A DNA stretch of 64,000 nt from Panicum virgatum. Lineage: Eukaryota; Streptophyta; Magnoliopsida; Poales; Poaceae. The notes beneath the pieces are model-generated. The model saw only the letters and a list, made by a program, of their open reading frames with translations. It was not told where the DNA came from and searched no databases. This document shows, piece by piece, positions 21,780-33,079 of this stretch. The DNA is taken from positions 39,661,674-39,725,673 of the forward strand of contig NC_053142.1 of assembly GCF_016808335.1 (NCBI RefSeq), in the 5' to 3' direction. Every line of letters starts with the position of its first letter. Position 1 is the first letter of the stretch. The translations under genes and the position numbers were made by a program.

Positions 21780-22600
21780 ATCAAACATTAAATCAAAACT
21801 ATACTACCAAAATATTATCCCAGTCAATATAGATTGACTACTTTACCCCTGATACAAAAAATTAATTCCGGAATGGCAATTACTCCTCTTATTATTTTTC
21901 GCGCGGGCCCCACAAGAAAAGAAGGTACCTGGTGCGTACTGGCCCACCATTTAGTATGCACCAGGTGCATACTAGGTACCTCTCTTTAGGGTACCTCTAG
22001 GTACCTCCTCACTTATCAGCCGTCCGATCGAGTGACGTGAGCCATCCATTTTACCCCCAACCATTGGAAATTGATTGTATTTACAATCGTAAATATTTTC
22101 ATAACTTGTTTATATAATTTTTGAATGTATATAGTTACACACAATTAAGTATCAGGAGAAAAATAGTTTCTATTTTTGTTACATCTCCAAACGGCGTAAA
22201 CCACTATTGTAGCTGCAAGGAGGGAAGTTATTGTTGCTGCAAAAGAAAAAAATTGTGCTTAAAAGATTGCAAGAAAAAGGTCGCCTATGGGGAGGGCTAA
22301 GGGAACCAAACCCACACCAGCAACATGGCAAATTTTCAAAACGGCGTCTTAGGAGTGCGTTTCAGAATTTCGAAACAGAGAGAACCTATGCTTATAAGCT
22401 GGCTGCGTACGCTTTGATGATTTGCAAGACTAAAATTTAAATTCAGAAACAACCTCCATGATTGATACGAACGAATGTGCAACATTATAAATCAATAATG
22501 TTCAGCCAACAGGCTCCCCTTGATTGAATTTTTTTAGATAGTATTGTTCCCTGGCCTGGCTCTTTTTTGCTGGTACCGGGGCCCTTGACTGAACATGATG
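21780..22600. other. intergenic with inverted GGTACC/CACCAGGTGC motifs
   Basis: No gene. Near 21920-22010 several GGTACCT and GGTGC(A/G)TAC motifs lie in both orientations, probably the end of an unclassified repeat. Confidence 0.4.
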
Positions 22601-22677
22601 CACAAAAAAAAAACTTAGACCAGGACACAGCGATGGCCCTTGACTGAACATGATGCACAGCGATGAAATTTATTTAA

Positions 22678-22768
22678 TCCAACCCCGTTTAGTTCGCTGT
22701 CACGGATAGTCCAATCCGAACCTGGTATGTGCTACTCGGGTGATCTAACCACTAAGCTAGAGGCTCTT
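22678..22768 (-). mobile_element. tRNA-derived SINE (Au-like)
   Basis: On the minus strand a tRNA-like RNA polymerase III promoter is visible. Box A is TAGCTTAGTGGTTAGA (22760-22745) and box B-like GGTTCGGATTGG follows about 30 nt later (22725-22714), starting after GAGCCTC. The spacing fits a tRNA-derived SINE head. The 3' body is short and no A-tail or target duplication was found, so the copy may be truncated. Confidence 0.6.
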
Positions 22769-22976
22769 TCTCGATTAAACATGAAGCACTGAGGGAAACA
22801 GGTAGATATTTTATTTTACTTTGCAGATCTGAAAGAAATCCAATCCGAATATCAATAAAAAATGTATTCGCTTATATTCCCTCCCTTCCAAAATTTAATA
22901 TATTGTATTTCTAATTAAAGTCAAACTTCTCCAATTTCAATAAATTTATAGAAAAAATATATTGAGATCTACTATA

Positions 22977-23227
22977 CCTCTGTCCCAAAAGAATACGATT
23001 CCAAATTTGAGTTGAGTCAAACTTCATCAAATTTGGATAATTTATAGAAAATGTTATTAATGCTTTTGCCTCCAAATAAATATATTACAAGAAATATATG
23101 TCATGGTAAAATTAATTATAATTATTTGGTATCATAAATAATATTACTTTTATATGTATTTTGTCAAAGTTGAGATAGATTGATTTGGTAGAAAACTAGA
23201 ATTGCATTCTTTCTGGGACGGAGGGAG
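22977..23227. mobile_element. Stowaway-type MITE
   Basis: Ends CCTCTGTCCCAAAAGAAT and ATTC-TTCTGGGACGGAGGGAG, flanked by TA (22975-22976, 23228-23229). This is the usual Stowaway terminal sequence. A/T-rich and non-coding; a related half element (CTCCCTCCCTTCC) lies at 22878. Confidence 0.85.
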
Positions 23228-24018
23228 TACACTCGCAACAAAAATTGGAGAACCAAGATATATTAAATGGTGGATTTAATGAAACTAATTTGATGTTACT
23301 ATAGGTATTGGTGTACTTTTCTAAAAAACTGATCAAGATAAATAAATTTTACTTGGGACAAACAGAAAACGTATATATTTTGGAATGTACCGAGGACTGA
23401 GCTGTGCCGAGAACTCAAGTGGTAGGTAGGAGTGGGCATCGCCATCGTCGCCGACCCCAACACAGATGGACGATGGACGACAGCTGACGCATACACCCAA
23501 ATAAATACCCAATAGTGTTTGGGCAAGCCCAGCAAAGACCCACGCGAGAAAGGACTTCTGTCACTCTCAGCAGTTCAGGACTTGCCAAATGACCACGTGC
23601 GATGCAGTTCCCGCCATTAGTATGCTGACCTGATGTCCTGATGATGATAGATCCTGGCAAATGAAAGATTCACCGATTTTGGAGAGACAAGTCTGAAGTT
23701 ACAGACCATGTGCAAATTAATGCTCGTGGAGTTCGATTCTCACGTAACAGAAGAAACAACATTCCGACAGAGATAAGAGGACTCAGATACAGTGGTACAT
23801 TTTACTTCCAAATTAATTAGAGTACAGATCAGAAAGCTGAGTGCCAGGCCATGGGCCACAATGGCATTGCAGCGATCGAGGGTAAGAAACAAGAGACGAC
23901 AGAATACACGATTACAGTAACAAGCTCAAAAAGGATGAACAGACAAGCAACATATATAATAATCTGCAAAGTCGCAAACAATAATAAGAAGCATTCAGAA
24001 TAGTGAAACCCTCCCTTG

Positions 24019-24024
24019 TTTATT
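24019..24024 (-). terminator. possible AATAAA poly(A) signal of the PTAL gene
   Basis: AATAAA on the minus strand about 60 nt after the stop codon. Plant poly(A) signals are weakly conserved, so this is only a candidate. Confidence 0.35.
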
Positions 24025-24082
24025 CCTCGCGTGCGCACGGTGTGATGATCTCCTCCTCCTCCTCCTCCTGATCAGCATCAGC

Positions 24083-26393
24083 TTAGCAGATGGGCAGGGG
24101 CTTGCCGTCCCACTCCTTGAGGCACTCGAGCATGGGGTCGATGAGCTTGCCCTCGCTGAGGGCCAGGAACACCTTGTTGCACTCCTCGCCGGGGGACTTG
24201 AGCTTCTCGCCGGTCAGGTAGACGGCGCCGAGGTCCTGGCGGATGAAGCGATACAGCGGGTACGACCGGCTCTCCTCGATCCTGTTGGCGATCGGCGCCG
24301 CGCCGGTCTCGAAGGCCACGCGGGCGGCCTCCATCTCCCTGGGCAGCGCCTCGCGGAGCTCCTCCTCCAGCTTGTTGATCTTGGACAAGACGGACGCGCT
24401 GGCGTCCTTCTCGGCCTCGCCGTTGGCCAGGGCGTGGTCCACCAGCACGGCGCGGATCTTCTTCATCAGCGGCGAGTTGGCGCCGCAGGGGTCGTCGTAG
24501 TAGCCGTACACCGCCTCGCGGTCGATGGCCGTGAGCAGGGACTTCTCGCTGAAGCGGGCGCTGTGGAGTTCGCCGTCGGGTCTGGTGGTCAGCACCCTCC
24601 GGGCCACCGCCGTCACACAGCTCTTGACGGCGCTCTTGAGGTTCTCCTCGAGGTGGCGAAGGTCCACGGCCTGGCACAGCGCGACCATGTAGGTGGACGA
24701 CATGAGCTTGAGGATGTCAATGGCCTCGGCGGTCTTCCTGGCGGAGACGAGGCCGAGGGAGTTGACGTCCTGGTTGTGCTGCTCCGCGCTCTGCACGTGG
24801 TTGGTGATGGGGTTGGCCAGGTACTGGAGCTCGGAGCAGTAGGACGCCATGGCGATCTCGGTGCCCTTGAAGCCGTAGTCCAGGCTGGGGTTGCGGCTGC
24901 CGGCCAGGTTGGAGGTCAGCCCGTTGTTGTAGAACTCGTTCACCAGCTCGGAGAACTGGGCGAACATGAGCTTGCCGATGTTGGCGATGGCGAGGCGGGC
25001 GTTGTCCATGGACACGCCGATGGGGGTGCCCTGGAAGTTGCCGCCGTGGAGCGCCTTGCCGCGGTGGACGTCGATGACGGGGTTGTCGTTGACCGAGTTG
25101 ACCTCGCGCTCGATGGACTTGGTGGCGGCGCGGATGACCTCGATCTGGGGGCCCAGCCACTGCGGCGACGTGCGGAGCGCGTACCTGTCCTGCTTGGGCT
25201 TGAGGAGCGGGTCCATGGCGTTCACCTCCTTGGCGTGCTTCATGAAGGAGCTGCCGTCCAGGATGTGCTCCATGATGGCGGCGGCCTCGATGGAGCCCGG
25301 GTGGTGCTTGAGCTTGTGGGTGAGGTGGTCCGTGTACTCGGGCTTGCCGTTCATCACCTCGCAGAAGACGGCGGACAGCACCTCGGACAGGACGGCGAGG
25401 ACGTTGGCGTCGAAGCACACCACGGCGGCGAGCGCCGAGCCGACGGACGTGCCGTTGACGATGGCGAGGCCCTCCTTGGGGTTGAGCTTGAAGAAGCCGC
25501 CCTCGATGCCGGCGACTTTGAACGCCTCGGCGGCGTCCACCTTCCTGCCGTCGACGGTGACGGCCTGCGCGTTGGGGCGGCCGGTGATGAGGCCGGCAAT
25601 GTAGGACAGCGGGACGAGGTCGCCGGACGCGGTGATGGTGCCCCGGAGCGGCAGGCACGGGCTGACGCCGGTGTTGATGAGCTTGGCGAGGGCCTCGAGG
25701 ATCTCGAAGCGGATGCCGGAGTAGCCCTGGAGCAGGGTGTTGATGCGGACGAGCATGGCCGCGCGTGACACCTCGGACGGGAGCGTGTGGCCGTCGGAAC
25801 CATTGCCGAAGATACCGGCGTTGAGATGCCTGGATTGATCGAGAGAACAAAACACAGCGAGCGCCTGTCGTCAGAAATGAGCCGCGCGCTGACAGAAATC
25901 ATCAATCTAGTACTACTAGACACCAATTGCAACTTGCAACAACCGACAGGTCGTTGCCAGTGGGCAGGCACATGATGAATCACTTTTGAAGCTGGAACAA
26001 AGAAGTAAAGACATGTGATTAGTAGTACCTGAGCAGCTCGACCTGGAGCGCCGGCCCGTCCTTGGTGCGGCGGTGCGACGTGCCGCCGAAGCCGGTGGTG
26101 ACGCCGTAGATATCGCCGCCGTGGGCGATGCAGTCGAGGATCCACTCGCTGCTGGCCTTGACGCGGGGGCGCGCCGCCTCGTCGAGCTCGACGGCCACGC
26201 CGGACGCGTCCTTGGCCACAGCCACGGCCGCCACCTGGCCGACGCGGAGGCTGGAGCCCTCGATCTTGACGAGGGGCTCGCGGAACTGCGCCACCATGCG
26301 CTTCACCTCGTCGAGGTGGCTCCCCGCCATTTCCGCCGCCGCCTTGCCCCAGTTGAGTGGGTCGCTCTCGCAGATGGCCGTGTTGCTCGCCAT
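24083..26393 (-). CDS. PTAL: phenylalanine/tyrosine ammonia-lyase (PTAL), two exons
   Basis: Complete 703-aa gene: exon 1 26393-26029, intron 26028-25830 (199 bp, GT...AG, phase 2), exon 2 25829-24083. It is a cytosolic homotetrameric lyase of the aromatic amino-acid lyase family that removes ammonia from L-Phe to give trans-cinnamate at the head of the phenylpropanoid pathway. Visible features are [19 protein letters not shown] start, catalytic Tyr96 in 'YGVTTGFGG', and the Ala189-Ser190-Gly191 triad (in '[16 protein letters not shown]') that cyclises to the MIO cofactor. 'SVNDNP', 'EQHNQDVNS' and the C-terminal shielding domain ending KPLPIC are also present. The residue after the intron is His123 ('[11 protein letters not shown]'). 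His here, in place of Phe, marks grass enzymes that also deaminate tyrosine to p-coumarate. The intron interrupts Arg122, the conserved PAL site. No lesion seen. Confidence 0.95.
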
Positions 26394-26516
26394 TTCGACT
26401 ACCGAGAAGAGAGGAGGAGGAGCTGCGGTGGTGGTGGTGGTAAGAAGAAGAGCTCGGGAGGTTGTGTGGAGGACTGCGAAGCTCTTCCTGGAGGAAACGG
26501 AGCGCGGAGGCGGCAG

Positions 26517-26593
26517 TTATATAGCAACCGGGGGCAGGGAGGAGGGTTTAGGTGAAGCCGGGTGTTGGTGGGTTAGTTGGCGACCTGGTTGGT
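26517..26593 (-). promoter_or_regulatory. PTAL core promoter: TATA box and AC element
   Basis: TATATAA on minus at 26523-26517, about 125 nt before the ATG. ACCAACC (AC-II type, bound by MYB activators of lignin genes) on minus at 26593-26587. CACCAACAC and CACCTAAAC, weaker AC-like words, lie between them. Binding is inferred from motif identity. Confidence 0.6.
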
Positions 26594-26639
26594 GTGAGGT
26601 GTGGTGGATCTCACTCAGAGAAGAGTGAGATTTTTTTCT

Positions 26640-28060
26640 TTTTCTCCTGACAGGCCAGAGTATGTGCGTGCCGGTGGCTGCATGTTGACATTGATGTGGT
26701 GAGCTCCAGTGATCCAGTCCAGTGTCAATGTGCGTTGGTTGGAACTGTCAGGTTTTGCTGGGTGTTTTGCTCAATTTTTTTTTTTTTGCTGGGTGGTTGG
26801 GATGGAGGCCTTTGCAATGGAGATAGTGCAACTACAGCGCGGACTCTAGTTGTTGTCTCTAGGCGCCGTAGGACTCTTAACTCATTGACCATATATCTTG
26901 ATTAATCCGCGGGCGCCGACCTGATACTTTCAGAAATTTATATGCCTTTTTTTTCCTTCCTTAATTTCTTATGAGAATTAAAACTCTTTTCTCGTGAAAT
27001 TTTACTACTTTTATAGTGCTTGGGATAACGAATTGAAAACAGACTTCACAAAGAATTGTCTTAATGATTCATGTGCAACAAAGATCTTTTCTGGCATTTT
27101 AATAAAAAAAAGATCTTTTCTGGCATTGCTAGCTCCCCATGGTAGATCAGGTGGAATTTCGTTAGGAGTTAATCTAGAAACTTTTGACATTGGAGGGTCT
27201 ACATAAGTAAAACCTTTATGCCAAATTTCATCTTTGAAACAAGAAAGGTTTCAGCAGCGGTATATTATTGCAGCTCAACGAGAATTCAAAGAAAGCCTTT
27301 TGGCAGAATTTGCCGTTCTTCTAATCTTGAAAAATTTACCATTTCTTCTTGGGGCTTCAATATCATTATATTAAGCCCATCGGAGTGCCATCATTGATCG
27401 GCTGGAACCGAGAGAGCCAGATCCTGCTGGTCGAAATGCACTTGGGCAAATACTATAGAGAGGTGTTAACTTATGAAAAATCAGATCATATAGTAAGTAG
27501 TACAAAATTTTTCTCTATGAACGGTGCAACACCCGTACGTTGGTTACTAATTAAGATATGCTTTTGTCGAGTTAGAGACAAATGTGTGTATATATACCCC
27601 GTTACAAAATGATTGGCCGGTTCCAGCATCGCACAACTCACTCTATGTACTATAATAGGATGTACCAGAGATGACTTATTCATAAATAATTGTACCAAAA
27701 CTCTTCCAACAGAAGAATCATGCAGGGAAAGTGATGGCACCAAACTCAAGTAAAATAGGGTTACTCTCGGTGATGAATTCACCAAGCTCGCATGCATAAA
27801 ACTCTCTGAAAAGCTTAGCTTGCTTATTAAGGCAAAGCCAAATCACGGGCAAGCCTATGCAACAATTACGTCAGCATAAGGATTATTTGGAAACACATAA
27901 AACTATTGGAAAAACAAGTACATATACCACCACCAACCACAATCTGCTCCCCTAACCAAACCCCCTTACATTCTTCAATTGACACATCCACATAGTCACA
28001 TTTAAAAGTTGCACTCGCATTCTTACCAACCCCCCTCCATCCACATCCGCGCTCTCAACA
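26640..28060. other. intergenic, no supported gene
   Basis: Mostly A/T-rich sequence upstream of PTAL. Short ORFs have no recognisable motif. Confidence 0.5.
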
Positions 28061-28066
28061 ACGCCC

Positions 28067-28069
<3 letters not shown>

Positions 28070-28103
<34 letters not shown>
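28070..28103. repeat. (GT)n(GA)n microsatellite
   Basis: A GT run passes directly into a GA run, about 34 bp. Confidence 0.9.
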
Positions 28104-28104
<1 letters not shown>

Positions 28105-28904
28105 CCGGCCAGAGGCAGCAGTTCCCCAATAGGGGTGGCCAGGTTTCCACGGCGGCGGGACGACGGAGCTCGTGGTTTCCGCCGTTGGATCACCGTACCG
28201 CAGCGGACGCCGGAACACGTCCCGCCCCGGTGGAACACCGTTCGTTGGCTGCTGGCCTGCCACGTCTACTCTCGCCGAAGCCAAATGTGATCACTTCCCT
28301 TTCATCAGGCATTCAGGCTTCCGGCGTAGCGGATCCCTGCAGGAATGCAGGATCGCTCCATGGACCGACCAGCCTCTCACTCTCACTCTCAGTCTCTCAC
28401 CAACCCTGAAAAGAGGGCCCGATGGATCGCCCCTGGCTTTTCCTCGCTGCTGCGAAACAGGGTTGTTGGGGGCCTGGTGGGGAGGCCCCGGCCCCGGTCC
28501 CCCTAAAATAAAATAATTAAATAAATTAATTGTACCCGCTCAACCAATCGAAGACCCTTTTTACTTGGCCTTTTATTCTGTCCCGGCCTGTTTCGTGTCC
28601 TCGTACGCGTCGTCGACAGTGGTGCGTGCCTGTCAGCGCGTGTGCAACGGCCAGGGCCAGGCACCACCGTGCAGAGCACCGCAGACCACCCGTAGTACTG
28701 TGCATGTGTGTGTGGCGCCGCTGGTAATCCAGGCTTTCGCGTCGTGGCAGACTGTCGCGATGCCCGCGTGCAGTGGCGGACCGCGCAGTTAATTGAAGGG
28801 GGGCCGGTTACTACAGTATACCAACAGGCCTCACGTCGCCGCGTGCGCACCATGATTGCGTGCCGCTCGCCGCGGAAAACCAACCGAGGATCTTGCCTCC
28901 GTAA

Positions 28905-29160
28905 AGTTTTCAACGTAAAGTTTTTGAAACAATATATTTCTACATTTGAAGTACTAAATATAAACTAATCACAAAATTAATTACAGAACTCGTCTGTAAA
29001 TCGCGAGACGAATCTAATGAGCCTAATTTTAACCGCAAAAAAATCCATAATTAAAGGTTGTTTACTGTAGCATTACTGTAGCACTTTAGCTTCTAATTAC
29101 GGTCTAATTATGTTCATTAGATTCGTCTCGCGATTTATAGACAAACTGTGCAATGCGTTT
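28905..29160. mobile_element. palindromic MITE-like element
   Basis: 'GTCTGTAAATCGCGAGACGAAT' type arm at 28993-29014 is mirrored by 'ATTCGTCTCGCGATTTATAGAC' type arm at 29120-29141, around a centre with two GTAGCA(T/C) words. A truncated relative with the TTCGTCTCGCGA core lies at 31580. Borders and target duplication were not resolved. Confidence 0.6.
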
Positions 29161-30556
29161 TTTATTGAGGCTTTTGCGTTTATACCCCTATTTTAAGTGA
29201 TAATGGTGATTTTGTCCCTATATTTTTAACTCGGTGATTTTGCCCCTGCTTTTTTAAATTGAAGATTTAGTTTACCCCTATTTTATTAGAAAAAGCTAAT
29301 GGCATCAATTTAACTGCAAAAGAAAAACTTTATGTCCAACCACATTCAGCAAATTTGTCTGCATAAGCATACTCGACCGCCCTATGTGCGCTCACCGGCC
29401 GCTGCGAATGCTAGTTTGCTGCCATTGGCCGCAGAAGCTGCTAGGGTTAGAAGGGAGGTGGAGGTGGTGCAAAGGAGGAGAGTTTTAGATAGTTACCTAA
29501 GGTTGGGATGGTTGAATAAGGGGTACTTACATATTTTTATGATTTTTTTAAAAAAAAATTATTACCTTTTAAATTCATTTAATAGAGGTACACTTAAAAA
29601 ACACTCAAAATAGGGGCAAATAGAAGCTTCATTTTTGAAAAAACACCAATTTCCCTATTTCGTTTAGATTTAAGTACATACAGGTGCCGAATTTTTTTTT
29701 GGAATTTTGAATTTAGGAACACGGCGTTGGGGCAGGCATGCGTGCGTGATTGCGCGAATCATGACCGTCCGCCCCACGCGTGCCTCGTTGATCTCACCCT
29801 GCCCTCTGCCGGTCTGCCCCCTTCCCTTTGTCAGATGGGATCATTGATCAGCCTCTTCTTCTTTTTTTTTTATCTACCAACTCCGTATCTTCTCCACGGC
29901 TCCGCACATGCCCCTGCCTCACCTTGCCGCCATGGCCGCTCGGTAGCCCGCCTTCGCGCCGGCCATACATCCGCCCGTGCCCGCGCGCTCCCCTGCGGCT
30001 TCCGCCGCGGCGGCCCGGGCCTCCGACGGCCTCGAGCTCGGCAGGCACGCGGCCTCAGGTTCGGCCTCGAGCTCGGCGGGCGCGGCCTCGAGCTAGGCGG
30101 GGCCACGGCGAGCAGCGCGGGTGTCCGAGCGGCGCGGGTGGCCGGCTGCGCGCATGCTGAGCGGCTCGCCTCCCTCCCCAACGGTGAGCTCCGGCGGCAG
30201 AGACCCAAGAGCGGTGGCCGGCCAGCGCGGCGGGCGCGCAGTGAGCGGCGTGCGCGGCGTCGAGGGGCGAGCGGCAGCGCCCAGCACCGGTGCGGAAGGG
30301 CGATAGCAGCGGCGCGCCGAGCTGCGGCTGCGCGCGGGGCGGGCCGTCGGCGACGCGCTCCGCCGTGCCGCTCGGCTGACCGGAGCGGCGGCCGGTGCGG
30401 GCGAGGGCTCCGGCGGCCACCCACGCCCGATCTAGGCGCCGCCGGCACTCCGCCCCATCCGTCCCTCTCCGCGGCGGTGGGCGAGCGCCTCCTCCCCGGG
30501 CGGCGGCCTTGGGCGAGCAGCCCTCCCCTGCTCCCTCGGCGCGGCACTCCCCTGCG

Positions 30557-30993
30557 GCAGCGCGGGCTCTGAGCGAACTTGCGGAGCGGGAACGATGCGG
30601 CGAGCGGGCCGACGCGGAAGCTGAGCTGGTCGCCGGCGCGGTCCACCTCGTCGATGCCGAGCCACAGGAAGAGCACCTTCACGCTGACGCCCCGCAGGCC
30701 GCGGATGGACCCGCGCGCGCCATCCCGGCGATCCGCCGCTCGTACCGGAGCAGGTACCGGCCGCCGACGCGGAACTCGCAGCCGCCGCTGCCGGGGAAGA
30801 AGACCTCGAAGGAGCCGTCGGGCCGGAGCACATAGCGCTGCACGCCCTGCGGGAGGATGCCCCGCGGGAACATGTACCGCTCCAGCATCTCGTACGCCGT
30901 CAGGTTGCCCACGGCGGCGGCGGAGACGGTGGCGGCGGCCGCGGCCGCCGTGAGGAGGAAAAGGAGGCAGACTAGGTGGCGGTTCTTGGCCAT
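30557..30993 (-). pseudogene. DUF538 (SVB-like) protein, frameshifted and without its stop
   Basis: Starts MAKNRHLVCLLFLLTAAAAA (30993), a signal peptide. It continues with the DUF538 pattern 'LERYMFPRGILPQGVQRY', 'GSFEVFFPG', 'CEFRVGGRYLLRYERRIAG'. Near 30711-30720 (a GCGCGCGC run) the frame changes, and the second half reads in another frame: 'GSIRGLRGVSVKVLFLWLG', 'DQLSFRVGPLAASFPL', ending Ser-Pro-Arg-Cys at 30557. Family members normally stop right there; here translation runs on into unrelated GC-rich sequence to about 29870. One-base loss plus stop loss indicate a pseudogene, though a sequencing error in the GC run could explain the first. DUF538 proteins are small secreted or membrane-associated proteins that affect trichome growth (SVB) and stress responses. 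Confidence 0.75.
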
Positions 30994-31037
30994 GGCTAGC
31001 TGCTGCTTCTTGGCCTCTTGGCTGGTGGTGAGAATGG

Positions 31038-31068
31038 TAGATGATGGATGGATGGATGGATGGGTGGG
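31038..31068. repeat. (GGAT)n microsatellite, 5' leader of the DUF538 gene
   Basis: Four or more GGAT units followed by GGGT units, about 45-75 bp upstream of the DUF538 start codon. Confidence 0.85.
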
Positions 31069-31439
31069 TGGCCTCGCAGCTCGATGTCTTTGCTGGCCGG
31101 CCATGCAGTGGCGCCGCCGCCGCTGTAGCAAGCCCGCAGAGGCAAAGCAACAGTCGCTGGGATACGACTTTAACAAGGGCAAATTTGACTTTTCCACCCA
31201 TTGTATCTCTACTGAAACAAAAAAATGAATATTTTATTTTCTTCAATGTCCACTAGCAAATAGACACAAAACAGTAGTGTCCATTAGCAAATTTAGAATT
31301 GAGCGATGTCCATGAGCTAATACCACATTTCTTTGATGTCCTATGGCAAAATTACCCTTGAGGAGGGAGGGAGGGGAGAGCCGAGGTGATTGGATAGCAT
31401 AGCATACCACACATTTCTCGAGAAAAAAATTTTCAGTGC

Positions 31440-31700
31440 ATGGAGTATTAAACGAAGTTTATTTGCAAAAACTTTTCACAGATGGGTGTAACCATCCTCT
31501 AATGATAGTAATTAATCGATGATTGGCTACAGTGATGTTACAGTAACCATCCTCTAATCGTGCGGTCAAAGGTCTCATTAGGTTCGTCTCGCGAAGTAGT
31601 ACAACGCTGTAGAGTTAGCTTTGTAAATTACCTTTATTTACTACACCTAATTATAGGTCAAAATTTTTGTACTACTCGTACTACTCTCATCCAAACAGGA
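31440..31700. mobile_element. MITE-like remnant
   Basis: Begins TGCATGGAGTATTAAACGAAG and includes ATTAGGTTCGTCTCGCGAA and 'CTACAC--AATTATAGGTCA', words shared with the palindromic MITE family at 28905-29160. Ends near CATCCAAACAGGACC. Borders uncertain. Confidence 0.5.
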
Positions 31701-31925
31701 CCTTAGGCGAGCGGGTGTCCCAAGGGCCAGCTAAGGGTATTGTTTCTCGTAGCAGCTGCTTCTCCAGGACTGGCAGTGGAAGCGTATGCTCCGCACGTAG
31801 CCAAGCCTGCGGGCAGTGACGAATTTTCCTGAGCCGGGGGGGGGGGGGGGCGGGCGGAGCCCCGTATGGCCCCCACGCCCGCATTCCGACCGGCTGCTTG
31901 TTTGTAGTAGGTACCTTTAACTTTG

Positions 31926-32198
31926 GGGTGTGTTTAGATACCACAAATTCCTCCCAACTTTCCAAATTTTTCCATCACATCGAAACATTAAATATAGCAA
32001 ATGATTCATATATGGAGTACTAAATGTAGGTAAATAAAAAAACTAATTGCATAGTTTTAATGTACGTTGCGAGACGAATTTTTTGAGAATAGTTAGGTCA
32101 TGGTAGGATAATATTTACCACAACAAATGAAAAGTGCTACATGTTACTACAGTATTTTCCAATCGCTACAGTATTTTCCCTGTGGACTAAACACGGCC
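31926..32198. mobile_element. MITE, GGGTGTGTTTAG family, copy 2
   Basis: 273 bp, GGGTGTGTTTAG at the left and CTAAACACGGCC at the right, flanked by 3-bp repeat TTG (31923-31925, 32199-32201). It closely matches 717-993 through most of its length. Two copies with different 3-bp target duplications support true mobility. Confidence 0.85.
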
Positions 32199-32278
32199 TT
32201 GGGCTATTTACTGACCCCGTACGAGTGTACATGCCGTGCGCAAGAACGTGGAAAACGCGAGAATCGAAGTGTGTACTA

Positions 32279-32512
32279 TTTCCTCCGTCACAAAATAAAT
32301 ATAACTATAAAATTTAAAATTTATTTTACAAAGAATGCTAATTTTGATTCACTTATTATAAAAAATAAAGTAATTTTCGAAATATTCTTACAAAAGACAA
32401 CTAACACCTCATTTACTCACCACAAACGACAAGGAATATTTTGATAATTTTACACATAGCATTGGTCTGCGTGTTTGCTTCTAGAATTACATTTATTTTG
32501 GGAGCGAGGGAG
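32279..32512. mobile_element. Stowaway-type MITE
   Basis: Starts TTTCCTCCGTCACAAAATAA after TA (32277-32278) and ends TTTATTTTGGGAGCGAGGGAG before TA (32513-32514). A/T-rich, non-coding. Confidence 0.8.
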
Positions 32513-32634
32513 TATGTAAGCACACACAGCGAGAACGGAACGGGTGGGTATTGTTGTGGAATGGAGAAGGAAGTGAAAAATCAAGCACAAATGTTTTTTT
32601 TAGACGAAATCAAGCACCCATGTTAGACTGTTAG

Positions 32635-33075
32635 TATTGTGCATTAGCTCATATAGGCTGTTATGGCCCAGAGGAGCATAGATGGGCCTGTTACTCATAA
32701 GCTCCGAGCTTTGAGAGAGCTGGTTTAGTGAAGCAGAGCGCTAGGTGACTGGTTACTAGAGTCTTGGTCAGCCTGACAAGCTGCGCGGCGCCGCACGCCC
32801 GCATCGGTGTAGGCTGGTTGTTTGTACCAGCGTTTTCGGGCATGGAAGGTGCTCTGCACGGACATTTGACAGGAATTAGAACGAGTCGGAATAATACATC
32901 AAAAAAACCGCTAAAAATCCACCGTGGAGGGTGGTTTGCTTCTAATATTTTTTTCGGGCAACTAGCACGTAGTGAAAATGAAGCGCCCATATTGTACTAG
33001 GCTATAGGCACTAGCTCAAATGGGCCAGTTGGTCCCCAAGAAGCTAAATGGGCCTATTACTAATAACCTCCTTCT
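32635..33075. repeat. two-copy direct repeat flanking about 300 bp
   Basis: 'GCATTAGCTCATATAGG' and 'ATGGGCCTGTTACTCATAAGCTCC' type sequence (32641-32705) recurs as 'GCACTAGCTCAAATGGG' and 'ATGGGCCTATTACTAATAACCTCC' (33009-33071). Only short ORFs lie between. Confidence 0.6.
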
Positions 33076-33079
33076 ACCC

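Noticed and set aside
22678..22768. A functional tRNA gene
   Set aside because: Box A and B are present, but no acceptor stem or cloverleaf can be paired; a SINE head explains it better.
24434..25768. Long plus-strand ORF of 444 codons opposite the PTAL exon
   Set aside because: It is an antisense shadow of GC-rich PAL coding sequence; no domain, and the same kind of shadow appears opposite the other PAL exon.
29727..30572. Plus-strand ORF of 281 codons in GC-rich DNA
   Set aside because: Low-complexity Arg/Ala/Pro translation, opposite the run-on of the DUF538 frame; no start context or domain.
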